Assembly (NCBI GenBank): GCA_000828835.1
Contig: AP014633.1
Coordinates: 1,736,001 to 1,800,000, forward strand
Direction: 5' to 3'
DNA length: 64,000 bases
Source: Thioploca ingrica
GTDB taxonomy: Bacteria; Pseudomonadota; Gammaproteobacteria; Beggiatoales; Beggiatoaceae
The notes under the pieces were generated by a model. That model made no database searches. It was not told the DNA's origin and was given only the letters and a program-made list of their open reading frames with translations. The number at the start of each line of letters is the position of its first letter. Within the stretch, counting starts at the first letter, position 1. Below are positions 37,119 to 46,907 of the stretch, piece by piece. The translations under genes and the position numbers were made by a program.

Positions 37119-37470
37119 GTAGGGTAAGCATTGCCTCCCAACGAAGTGAAATTCAGGAGTGAGGACTATGCTCTACCTGGAGTTCGCTACGCTTCATCCA
37201 GGCTACTTGTTAACCATCGCTCTCGTGCACATGGTGCAAGCTACCCAAACTCCGCTCGCTTTTTGTTATAATTCCTTTATGTCACACCCAGAATCAAACC
37301 TTTCCGACTACACCCCAGCCAGGTAGGGTGCGTTAGCGAAGCGTAACGCACCGTTTTGATAAATTCTCGGATATGCTCCGGTAGCAACTCCTGAGTTACC
37401 ACAATTCACTCCCGCCATTTTAACGATTTAGCTTAATACTACTACTTATCGGTTACCGCCACTAACCTCG
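37119..37470. repeat. Gene-free interval with two REP-like palindromes
   Basis: One hairpin has arms CCTGGA (37176-37181) and TCCAGG (37197-37202), with CTAC edges and a TTCGCTACGCTTCA loop. A second has perfect 9-base arms GGTGCGTTA (37327-37335) and TAACGCACC (37344-37352) after GTAG. Both are dispersed-repeat types seen elsewhere in the window. No gene is supported between them. Confidence 0.7.
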
Positions 37471-40400
37471 TTATTTAGAGCTGAGCCTGGGATCCTCACT
37501 GGGATAAATAAACTGCACACCTTCACCCAAATTGACTTCCACAGCTAACTTCACTCCCTCGCCAATCGTGACGTATTCCAGATAGCTACCGGCTTGGATT
37601 TCTAAGTGTTCGAGTAAGGCGGAAGCTTGAGCATCGCCGCTGATTTCGCCAGCCAATTGACCACCAAGGAGATGAGTCCCGGCCGCTAACTGAACATCGC
37701 GGAAATAGCCACCCACTTGACTGGTGTTAATGATTTGACCCGCGAGTACGCCACCCACAATCACCGCCCCCCGAAATTCAAAATCCGCCATCTCACCGTG
37801 ATTAATGAGGTAACCGGTGACGATACCGCCGGTTAATTGGCTGTGAGGCTCTAGGGTTAAATTAGATACTCGACCTTGATTAGTCAAGGTACCGACTAAC
37901 GTACCGTAAGCAATCATGCCATTAGGACCTACAGTTAAGTCAGTCAGTATCTGCCCCTGGGCGTTACAAATCCAATCAACTAGGCTACTGGCATAGCAGG
38001 GCGGAGTTTCTGGCGGTAGTGAGGAAAAAGGATCAGCGGCTGGGAGAGTTGGGCTATCGCTGGCAGTCACCGGCGGTAATTCTACCGAACTGTTTGCCAT
38101 CACTTCACTACTGTTACTTGCTGCTGCACTTGCCGTGGTTATCGGTGGTTGATTAACTTCAGCGGCGGCGGTGGTAGCAAATTGGGTTGGTTCGCCAGCA
38201 ACTTTAACCACGATTTGAGTCGTTGAAGTAACGGTCGGTTCAGCCGCTGAGGTTGCCGCAACCGTGATAGTATCTTGCTCACCAGCCATAGCGGGCAGGG
38301 TGATGTTCAGTGGGAGCGTCTCGTGTCCCAGTCCCGCTACGGAGAGAGCCGCCGGTAAAGTGGTTAAGTTCCAACTCGCCGAGTCGCTAACGGTAAAATT
38401 GTAGGTATCTGCTTCGGGACCGCCATTAATGAGTTCTAATTCTATGGGTAAGGTGGCTTGAGGTTCACCCGTGGTTTTGCTTGGTCCAGTCAAAATAACT
38501 TGGTGGAGAATTTTACTGGGATGAGTCACGATTCCCTCTTTGGCATCGACTAAATCCGCTAAAGAAATTCCCGGGTCTAATAAGAGGGTGTCAGTAAAAA
38601 CCGTGAATTGCCCCCCGGCTTGGAAAACTTGACTGGTGTTGCCTCTTAAGTCAATGGTGCTGTTTTTCCCTACGGCTAGGGTAATGTTGCCAGGAGTTGT
38701 AATTGCTCCCGGACTGAGGTGGCGGAGATCTAAAACCCAATCCTCACCGCCAAAAAGGACAATATCTTGTTGAGCTTGAAGTCGCGTCGTTGTACCCAGG
38801 GTAATGGTGCTCGGTTCATAATATAAACCGTTACCAGAACTTGCCTTAGATACGTCATTGATAGCCGGAGATAATTGAATCAAATCGCCGCCGGTTCCTG
38901 GGGTGGGGATGGCTACGGGAATATTGGCATCATCACTGACACAAGTTCCCGCATACCATCTCCCATCGAACCACCAATCAATTAAATGGGCACCATTTCT
39001 GCACCACACATAAGCGTTGCCACCGGTACCACTGGAAGTGGTCGCTACCGCCGAGGCATAAAGTGACTGTTCTGCCTGCAGTACGGTTTTACCGCCATCA
39101 CCACCTTTCACCGGTTGATTGCCATAGATAGTATCACTTCCCCAAACGCCATCCCATTCGGGTTGATGGGCATTGCCTTCACCACCATGGCCAGCGGCGA
39201 TGATCCCAGCTTGAATGATCTGGTCGGCATAGATCTCTACCGATCCGCCCGGACCGGCTGTTAAGTAGCCATTGCCGCCCGCACCAGCTTGAATGGTACC
39301 TTGGTGGTAAAGTTGGGTACCGGCTTTGAGCTTGATACCGCTGCCAGTATTTCCTGTATTGACTAGGTGAGTGGGAATTGTTGATTGAGCGGTACTGCTT
39401 TCCCCGTCTTTGCCCAAAATACTTCCTTCATTGTAGATAAATCCCTCAGTCGGATTCACTTGGATAGATAACAACTCACCCGCAGTTTCTTGGATCGTGC
39501 CATAATTGCAAAGTGCTTTGACTTGGAGAGGAGTTGAACTGCCGATGAGGTTTAGTGTGTCAGTATTTTTCACCACGGCATCTTCGTGAGATTGACCGTC
39601 CCAGGGGATGGCATTGGCACAGGCGGTGAGGATGGCGTCAGCCACGGGTGGGAAATCGGGAGGTAATTGGGTGAAAGTGGCTTGACAGGCTTTATTTGCT
39701 TTGATTACCACGGTTCCCTGGTCATCGCAATCTCCACTCCATTCTTGAAATTGCCAGCCTTTTGCTGGTATCGCGGTTAAGGTGACGTTGGTCCCGATAT
39801 CGAAATGGGATTGACATTGATCGCCACAGTGAATGCCAATAGGATCACTGTTGATTTGTCCTTGACCAATGGTGGTTATTGTCAAGGGGAAACGTAATAG
39901 TTCAAAATAGGCGGTACAGGAACGAGAGCCGCTCATAAATAGTTCCCCATTATCGCAGTCAGTTTGGTTACCGCTCCAGCCGGTGAATTGGGAATCGTCT
40001 GTCGGGGTGGCAGTGAGGTTAATCCAGGTGGCGGTCTCAAAGGAATGGGTGCAGTTGGTTTGGTTGTTGTCGCAATCGATGCCACTGGGTTCGGTGGTGA
40101 CGTGACCATGACCGTTGCCGCTAAAGTGGAGGGTGAGGGTCATCGTGGGGGGGAGGGGGTCGAGTGGGGGCAGAGAGGGTGGTGTGGGTGATGGTAGCGG
40201 CGTCGAAGGTGGAGAACTGTCGCCACAAGGAGTCTGGTTCGGAGTTTGGTTTATCCATGCTGGATTTTCACTATTCAGAAAAGCTATGAGTATGGGATCG
40301 GAGGCAGTTAAATGACTATTTTCTAATCCTAACGCACCGGGAAGTGATAACACTATATTAACTAGCGAGGAGGGAATCTCTCCGCAAAGTTGGTTGTCAA

Positions 40401-41844
40401 GTAGATAAAGTAAACCCAACTGAGTCAAAGCACTCAAGTCGGGGATAGTACCAGTTAGCTGATTAAAACTCAAATCAAGCCACCGCAACTGAGTCAAAGC
40501 ACTCAAGTCGGGGATAGGACCAGTTAGCTGATTACTACCTAACGAAAGGGTTTGCAACTGAGTCAATGCACTCAAGTCAGGGATAGGACCGCTTAGCTGA
40601 TTATCCCTTAACACAAGGCCCTGCAACTGAGTCAAAGCACTCAAGTTGGGGATAGGACCGCTTAAGTGATTACTTTCTAAACCAAGGCCCTGCAACTGAG
40701 TCAAAGCACTCAAGTCGGGGATAGGACCGCTTAACTGATTACTTCCTAAACCAAGGCCCTGCAACTGAGTCAAAGCACTCAAGTCGGGGATAGGACCGCT
40801 TAACTGATTACTTCCTAAACCAAGGCCCTGCAACTGAGTCAAAGCACTCAAGTCGGGGATAGGACCGTCTAGATGATTTAAATACAAATCAAGCTTTCGC
40901 AACTGAGTCAAAGCACTCAAATCGGGGATAGAACCAGTTAGCCAATTACCATCCAACACAAGGTGCTGCAACTGAGTCAAAGCACTCAAGTCAGGGATAG
41001 GACCAGTTAGCTGATTATAAGACAAATCAAGGGACTGTAACTGAGTCAACGCACTCAAGTCGGGGATAGGACCGTCTAGATGATTATAAGACAAATCAAG
41101 CTTTCGCAACTGAGTCAACGCACTCAAGTCGGGGATAGAACCAGTTAGCCAATTACCATTTCCGTTACCATTTCCGTCCAAAAGAAGGGACTGCAACTCA
41201 AGCTCTTGCAACTGAGTCAAAGCACTCAAGTCGGGGATAGGACCGCTTAGCTGATTACCATTCAAATTAAATACCTGCAATTGAGTCAAAGCACTTAAAT
41301 CAGGGATCGTTCCACTTAACTTGTTATCATTGGATGATTCTAGATCCTTATTCGATAAATCAAGGCCCTGTAAGCTAGTTAAAACACTCAAATCAGGGAT
41401 AATTCCATTTAGTTTGTTATCTTGCTTATAGATAGAAATTATATGCCCACCACTACAGCTTATTCCTATCCAAGTACACGGTGTATTGGTCATATTCCAA
41501 TCGTTAGCGGAACTATCTAACCAATTTGGACCATCTGTACTGTTGTAAAGCGCCACCAACGTTTCACATTCAGCTTGGGGAATCTCTGTCACCGCAGTGC
41601 AAGTCGTTGCTGCCTGTACTGAAGATAATCCTATCAAGGTAAAGAATAACAATCTTCGGCCAAAGGCAGAAATGGAATCAAGCCAAGCGAATAAACGTTT
41701 ACCAGGTGAATATTTGAAAATGAAGGAATGAATTGAAGTACACTCTTTTTCCCATTGAGAAGGAAAATTGAAATACCGCTGTCGAAGGGGGCAAGCCAGG
41801 AACAGCGGAGATAACCAACCCATATCTCTATTTTGTGCTAACAT
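37471..41844 (-). CDS. Giant leucine-rich-repeat surface protein
   Basis: 1457 residues. A long N-terminal extension holds a signal-type hydrophobic segment (RRLLFFTLIGLSSVQA, about 63-78). Residues ~80-135 are a plant-like LRR cap (CETLVALYNSTDGPNW, PCTWIGISC). About fourteen 23-residue LRRs follow (LSALTQLQGLGLGSNQLSGP), to ~490. After a Pro-rich linker (PTPPSLPPLDPLPPT) are two InlB-type 'bacterial repeat' domains with GWSG...DC motifs. The rest (~720-1457) is Gly-rich beta structure, a 'NGGPEADTYNFTV' CARDB-like domain, and C-terminal repeats of the form GGxLxGxIxNxG. This C-terminal region is paralogous to the protein at 59548-64000. It is probably an exported adhesin or sheath protein; no sortase, LPxTG or autotransporter barrel is visible. 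GAGGA lies upstream of ATG 41844. Confidence 0.85.
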   Translation of the reverse strand: MLAQNRDMGWLSPLFLACPLRQRYFNFPSQWEKECTSIHSFIFKYSPGKRLFAWLDSISAFGRRLLFFTLIGLSSVQAATTCTAVTEIPQAECETLVALYNSTDGPNWLDSSANDWNMTNTPCTWIGISCSGGHIISIYKQDNKLNGIIPDLSVLTSLQGLDLSNKDLESSNDNKLSGTIPDLSALTQLQVFNLNGNQLSGPIPDLSALTQLQELELQSLLLDGNGNGNGNWLTGSIPDLSALTQLRKLDLSYNHLDGPIPDLSALTQLQSLDLSYNQLTGPIPDLSALTQLQHLVLDGNWLTGSIPDLSALTQLRKLDLYLNHLDGPIPDLSALTQLQGLGLGSNQLSGPIPDLSALTQLQGLGLGSNQLSGPIPDLSALTQLQGLGLESNHLSGPIPNLSALTQLQGLVLRDNQLSGPIPDLSALTQLQTLSLGSNQLTGPIPDLSALTQLRWLDLSFNQLTGTIPDLSALTQLGLLYLLDNQLCGEIPSSLVNIVLSLPGALGLENSHLTASDPILIAFLNSENPAWINQTPNQTPCGDSSPPSTPLPSPTPPSLPPLDPLPPTMTLTLHFSGNGHGHVTTEPSGIDCDNNQTNCTHSFETATWINLTATPTDDSQFTGWSGNQTDCDNGELFMSGSRSCTAYFELLRFPLTITTIGQGQINSDPIGIHCGDQCQSHFDIGTNVTLTAIPAKGWQFQEWSGDCDDQGTVVIKANKACQATFTQLPPDFPPVADAILTACANAIPWDGQSHEDAVVKNTDTLNLIGSSTPLQVKALCNYGTIQETAGELLSIQVNPTEGFIYNEGSILGKDGESSTAQSTIPTHLVNTGNTGSGIKLKAGTQLYHQGTIQAGAGGNGYLTAGPGGSVEIYADQIIQAGIIAAGHGGEGNAHQPEWDGVWGSDTIYGNQPVKGGDGGKTVLQAEQSLYASAVATTSSGTGGNAYVWCRNGAHLIDWWFDGRWYAGTCVSDDANIPVAIPTPGTGGDLIQLSPAINDVSKASSGNGLYYEPSTITLGTTTRLQAQQDIVLFGGEDWVLDLRHLSPGAITTPGNITLAVGKNSTIDLRGNTSQVFQAGGQFTVFTDTLLLDPGISLADLVDAKEGIVTHPSKILHQVILTGPSKTTGEPQATLPIELELINGGPEADTYNFTVSDSASWNLTTLPAALSVAGLGHETLPLNITLPAMAGEQDTITVAATSAAEPTVTSTTQIVVKVAGEPTQFATTAAAEVNQPPITTASAAASNSSEVMANSSVELPPVTASDSPTLPAADPFSSLPPETPPCYASSLVDWICNAQGQILTDLTVGPNGMIAYGTLVGTLTNQGRVSNLTLEPHSQLTGGIVTGYLINHGEMADFEFRGAVIVGGVLAGQIINTSQVGGYFRDVQLAAGTHLLGGQLAGEISGDAQASALLEHLEIQAGSYLEYVTIGEGVKLAVEVNLGEGVQFIYPSEDPRLSSK
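40412..41401 (-). repeat. Array of 69-bp direct repeats encoding the LRRs
   Basis: About fourteen units of 69 bases, each starting on the plus strand with a form of CAACTGAGTCAAAGCACTCA. Two neighbouring copies near 40690-40830 are identical or nearly so. Two units contain insertions; one is a microsatellite-like run of 12-base repeats near 41155-41180 that encodes GNGNGNGN. Near-identity at DNA level means recent duplication or gene conversion. Confidence 0.9.
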
Positions 41845-42120
41845 ACTATATGTTCCTCAAATTCAATTGTAAGGAAATTAAGTGAATACTAAACTTAATT
41901 TGGGGATAAAGATTGTAACGGTTGTATACCGCTACAATCTTGTTTGTTAGGTTCCCAATCCGCGAGACTGAATTTCATTTTAGGTCTGAGTTGCATCGAT
42001 GATGGAAATCTCCCCTCTTCTCCTGCAAGTTTCATCCCAAAAATTAACTTATTGTTTGTTAAGTATTTGTTAAATAACCCTACTAAAGTAGGGTGTGCAA
42101 AATGAACAGTTTTGTCGCTA

Positions 42121-42260
42121 TTTTTTGATAGAATATTTTTATATTTTCAATATATTAAGTTGAAAAACTGTCTAAAATCAACACGTGTTCATTTTCAACA
42201 CTTTTTTGACAAAATATTTTCTATTTTCAAATGATTAAGTAAAAAAACTGTCTAAAACTA
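42121..42260. repeat. Pair of ~60-bp imperfect direct repeats in a noncoding block
   Basis: TTTTTTGATAGAATATTTTT...CTGTCTAAAATCA (42121-42180) and TTTTTTGACAAAATATTTTC...CTGTCTAAAACTA (42202-42260) align along their whole length, 81 bases apart. Both are extremely AT-rich with a fixed AAAACTGTCTAAAA end. They lie in the ~1 kb gene-free stretch (41845-42723) between the LRR gene and tRNA-Gly. No open frame runs through them. Confidence 0.7.
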
Positions 42261-42310
42261 ATAAGCGGGAATTATTGTCCTCCTGCGGTAATCTGAAAGC
42301 ACGAGTAGCA

Positions 42311-42478
42311 CGAGTAGGCTGGGTTGAGGAACGAAACCCAGCTTATTCAAAAACCATGTTGATCACCTTATGGTGATGGGCCGCCCAATCCATCGATTTT
42401 TATTCGTTTGTGGGTTCTCACGGTTTTCTTGGTTTAGTTCATGAAAGCTGGGTTTCGTTCCTCAACCCAGCCTACTCG
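42311..42478. repeat. 34-bp perfect inverted repeat around a 100-bp spacer
   Basis: The arm at 42311-42344 is the exact reverse complement of 42445-42478. Each arm is itself a hairpin (CTGGGTT ... AACCCAG) and begins with CGAGTAGG, the same edge type as the other dispersed palindromes. The arrangement resembles a BIME, two REP units head to head. Confidence 0.9.
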
Positions 42479-42723
42479 CTACTCGCTAAGTCAATCATCC
42501 ATTCCGCTAATTGTCAAATCTGTTCTAGCGCAACCGGCGATTCCTATTTTTTAAAACTCATCGCTAAACTTAAAGAAAAATAGAGGGTAAAGCTAAGACT
42601 AACCTTTGAAAAAAAGGGACAAGGGGGGATTTAACAGTTTGATATCTAGATGAATCTCAATGGGGAAAGTCTAATAAAAGAAGCCAATCATTTGGCATTC
42701 AGCGTCAGTCACAGTAAAATCAA

Positions 42724-42797
42724 TGGAGCGGGTGATGGGAATCGAACCCACGCTATCAGCTTGGGAAGCTGAAGTTCTACCATTGAACTACACCCGC
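42724..42797 (-). tRNA. tRNA-Gly (anticodon CCC)
   Basis: Read on the minus strand from 42797, a full cloverleaf forms: acceptor GCGGGTG pairs with CACCCGC, the anticodon stem TCAGC/GCTGA encloses the loop TTCCCAA, the T-loop is TTCGATT, and CCA is encoded at the 3' end (42724-42726). The anticodon CCC reads GGG codons. Confidence 0.96.
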
Positions 42798-42858
42798 TTA
42801 AGCGATAAAACTCATTTTAGTTAGATTTTTAATGATAGTCAAATAAATAAGGTCAGTC

Positions 42859-43068
42859 ATGGATATTTTTTTAAATGGTGAAATTCAACCCGTTGAGGAA
42901 AATTGTACGATTGCGGCTTTAATAAAAAAATTAGATTTAGAAAACAAACGGTTGGCAGTAGAAGTCAATTTGGAAATTGTACCCCGGAGTCAGTTTGAAC
43001 AGCAAGTATTATTTGCGGGTGATAGAGTGGAAATTGTACAAGCGATTGGTGGTGGTAATGGTTTCTGA
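42859..43068 (+). CDS. thiS: Sulfur carrier protein ThiS (with C-terminal extension)
   Basis: 69 residues with a ubiquitin-like beta-grasp fold: MDIFLNGEIQPVEENCTIAA, LAVEVNLEIVPRSQF, and the terminal GDRVEIVQAIGGG. ThiS carries sulfur as a C-terminal thiocarboxylate for thiazole formation in thiamine synthesis, so the chain normally ends in Gly-Gly. Here NGF follows IGGG before the stop. thiG, which usually comes next, is absent; a glycosyltransferase gene begins at 43058 inside the last codons. Either the tail is trimmed, or the shift of the stop is a mutation. AAGGT precedes the start. Confidence 0.85.
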   Translation: MDIFLNGEIQPVEENCTIAALIKKLDLENKRLAVEVNLEIVPRSQFEQQVLFAGDRVEIVQAIGGGNGF

Positions 43069-44506
43069 GTCGACGATAAGGTCAAATACGCTGCCAACTC
43101 CAGCGCCCTCTATTTTAATCATTATTGTTACCTGGAATAAAAAGCAATATGTTTTAGAATTATTAGCTTCTCTCAGTACCTTGGATTATCCCGTTACCGC
43201 ATTGGATATCTTAGTCGTTGATAACGCTAGTCAGGATGGAACAGCCGCCGCCATCGCAGCCAGTTATCCGCAGGTTAACGTGTTATGTAATCCAGAAAAT
43301 CTGGGTGGTACCGGTGGATTTAATACCGGTCTACAGTGGGCATTTGCCCAATCTCCAGAACGGTATCGTTATTTATGGTTATTAGATAATGATGTGGTTG
43401 TACACCGTCGCGCCTTAACTGAATTAGTGGCGATATTGGAAGCGAAAGCCGATGTTGCGGTAGTGGGTTCTACCATGATGCAATTGGATTATCCGTGGCG
43501 GATTAATGAAATGGGCGCTTTTCTTAACCGTGGCTTAGGTCTATTAGTACTTCACCGGCATTTAGAAACAATTCCTTTATGGCAAGGACATTCTCTAGCA
43601 GAATTACTCACTGGTGATACTGATTTAACTCAATATTTGATTCATTGCCAACCCACGATGGACGTTGATTATGTGGCTGCCGCTTCGTTATTAATTCGCA
43701 GTACGGTTGCCAAACAAGCGGGCTTATGGCGCGATTATTTTATTCATTTTGATGATGTTGAATGGTGTTTACGTATTCGTGCTAGGGGATACCGGGTCGT
43801 GGTGGCGGCGCGATCACTGATTTGGCACTTATCAGCCGCTGCTAAAGTACCTACTTGGGTATTATACTACGATAACCGTAATATATTAGATTTATTAGCA
43901 ACTCACGGTGCCGATAGTCAGCATTTACGGAGAATCATACAATATATTTACAAAAAAGCAGTTTATTATTATTTGATTGGCAAGCCCGATTTAGCTCAAC
44001 TCCATTATCAAGCCGTAGCCGATTTTAAAGCCAAACGCTATGGAAAACAGGCGGTTCAATTAACTCATCATTATCAAAACAATACTCACATTCAGCCGGT
44101 GTTTCTTGATCCGGCGATTAAACGGATTTTAATCCCTTGGACCGTTAACTTACAAGCCACTGGCATTCAAGAAGCCTTAGTTCAAGCGCAATTAAAACGT
44201 CCGGAATTGCAAGTAGATTGCCTCATTCCACCGGAAAATCCGGTCGTTTATCAACTGCCACATGCTCATTTTTTACCACCACTTTCTGCTCTCAAGATTT
44301 TTCGGTGGCTAACTTACTGGCGATTGCGGGGTTGTTATGACTTGGTCATGCAGTCAGATTATCAAATCATCATTGGTTTATCCTGGTTGCAAGCGGATCT
44401 TTTATTCATCAATGATGAGGGATTTTCTCGACGCCCGCCTCCCCAGTTGAAACAAGTGTGGCAAGCCACAATCCGATGGTTACAAACTAAAAAGCGCAAC
44501 TTCTGA
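43058..44506 (+). CDS. Glycosyltransferase family 2 protein
   Basis: 482 residues. The N-terminal ~280 residues are a GT-A fold: ILIIIVTWNKKQYVLELLAS, VVDNASQDGTAAAI, NLGGTGGFNTGLQWA, and the metal-binding DxD in LWLLDNDVVV. The acceptor-side motif FDDVEWCLRIRARGYRV and the RSLIWHLS segment are like those of rhamnosyl- and galactofuranosyl-transferases (WbbL/GlfT type). The last ~200 residues include an alpha-helical part and a second domain (HFLPPLSALKIFRWLTYW) of unknown role. Start ATG 43058 overlaps thiS by 11 bases and has a weak ribosome-binding site (GGTGGTGG). Donor and acceptor are unknown. Confidence 0.85.
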   Translation: MVSESTIRSNTLPTPAPSILIIIVTWNKKQYVLELLASLSTLDYPVTALDILVVDNASQDGTAAAIAASYPQVNVLCNPENLGGTGGFNTGLQWAFAQSPERYRYLWLLDNDVVVHRRALTELVAILEAKADVAVVGSTMMQLDYPWRINEMGAFLNRGLGLLVLHRHLETIPLWQGHSLAELLTGDTDLTQYLIHCQPTMDVDYVAAASLLIRSTVAKQAGLWRDYFIHFDDVEWCLRIRARGYRVVVAARSLIWHLSAAAKVPTWVLYYDNRNILDLLATHGADSQHLRRIIQYIYKKAVYYYLIGKPDLAQLHYQAVADFKAKRYGKQAVQLTHHYQNNTHIQPVFLDPAIKRILIPWTVNLQATGIQEALVQAQLKRPELQVDCLIPPENPVVYQLPHAHFLPPLSALKIFRWLTYWRLRGCYDLVMQSDYQIIIGLSWLQADLLFINDEGFSRRPPPQLKQVWQATIRWLQTKKRNF

Positions 44507-44542
44507 TGATATATCGGGAAAAATTTTTTCTGATACCAACCC

Positions 44543-44596
44543 TTGACATCGATTATTTAAACCTTATTATTAGCAGCCACTATAGTTGAGTGCTAA
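44543..44596 (+). promoter_or_regulatory. groSL promoter with CIRCE-like HrcA operator
   Basis: TTGACA (44543-44548), a 16-base spacer, then TATTAT (44565-44570). Overlapping the -10 is TTAGCAGCC, nine bases, GAGTGCTAA (44570-44596). The right half is the exact CIRCE half-site; the left half differs in three positions from TTAGCACTC, so repression by HrcA may be weaker than usual. hrcA itself is not in the window. Confidence 0.85.
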
Positions 44597-44638
44597 TGAT
44601 GTCTATAGTTAGGCTGAAAATAACCGGAGATAATATAT

Positions 44639-44929
44639 ATGCAAATTCGTCCATTACATGATCGGGTCATTGTCAAACGCATGGAAGAAGAAAGAAAAAC
44701 GCCAGGTGGCATTGTGATTCCTGATTCTGCAACGGAAAAGCCTATTCGCGGTAAAGTATTAGCCGTCGGTAAAGGTAAAATTTTAGAGAATGGTCAAGTG
44801 CGTCCCCTGGATGTCAAAGTGAATGATGTAGTGTTATTCGGCAAATATTCTGGCACCGAAGTGAAAATGGATGGTGAAGAATTATTAGTCATGCGCGAAG
44901 AAGATATCATGGGTATTATTGAAAACTAA
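44639..44929 (+). CDS. groS: Co-chaperonin GroES
   Basis: 96 residues, the standard size. It has the conserved [20 protein letters not shown] terminus, the mobile loop [15 protein letters not shown] that binds GroEL, and the terminal [13 protein letters not shown]. It caps the GroEL ring during protein folding in the cytoplasm. GGAGA precedes the start and groL follows 49 bases later, under the CIRCE-like operator. Confidence 0.98.
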   Translation: MQIRPLHDRVIVKRMEEERKTPGGIVIPDSATEKPIRGKVLAVGKGKILENGQVRPLDVKVNDVVLFGKYSGTEVKMDGEELLVMREEDIMGIIEN

Positions 44930-44966
44930 TCCCAATCACTTTACTGATCACAATATTAAACGCTAA

Positions 44967-46607
<1,641 letters not shown>

Positions 46608-46620
46608 TTGGAATGGGTAG

Positions 46621-46647
46621 GGTGGGAGGCGCTTTGCTATTCCCACC
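46621..46647. repeat. REP-like palindrome after groL
   Basis: Arms GGTGGGA (46621-46627) and TCCCACC (46641-46647) around a GGCGCTTTGCTAT loop, preceded by GTAG. It is the same construction as the other intergenic palindromes, though with different arm sequence. Confidence 0.6.
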
Positions 46648-46713
46648 ATAAAACATTTCCAGTCTATTCAAATAATTTTGCTAAAGTTTTACTTTAACTT
46701 TATTTTTAACAAA

Positions 46714-46738
46714 AGCCTACCGATGAGTAGGCTTTTTT
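46714..46738 (+). terminator. Rho-independent terminator of groSL
   Basis: AGCCTAC (46714-46720) pairs with GTAGGCT (46727-46733) around a six-base loop, followed by TTTTTT. It ends the groS-groL transcript about 107 bases after the groL stop. Confidence 0.9.
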
Positions 46739-46907
46739 ATTGGCAGAACTTGCACTTATGGTACAACTTTCCACAGTTGGTCCAACTCGTTCTTCTTAAC
46801 CCTCCGGAGGTGATTGATGATATTGATCTAATTCGCAATCAATGCCATCATCACGTCATTGTAATGAAAATTGTATATTGGCCAGTGTAAGTATAGTTAA
46901 AAAATTT

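Noticed and set aside
39964..40315. Plus-strand Gly-rich open frames
   Set aside because: They are antisense shadows of the Pro-rich and InlB-repeat coding region of the LRR gene.
40412..41401. CRISPR-like regular repeats
   Set aside because: The spacing is regular but the units are 69-base coding repeats in frame with the LRR protein; there are no unique spacers and no cas genes.
41845..42720. Replication origin or plasmid iterons
   Set aside because: AT-rich direct repeats are present, but I found no DnaA-box cluster, dnaA, or rep gene nearby.
42798..42858. TPP riboswitch before thiS
   Set aside because: Only 61 bases separate the tRNA and thiS, too short for a TPP riboswitch, and no conserved box is visible.
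46678..46890. 70-residue frame after groL
   Set aside because: It runs straight through the groSL terminator hairpin. The tail (NPPEVIDDIDLIRNQ) looks slightly protein-like, so a gene relic is possible, but there is not enough to call.
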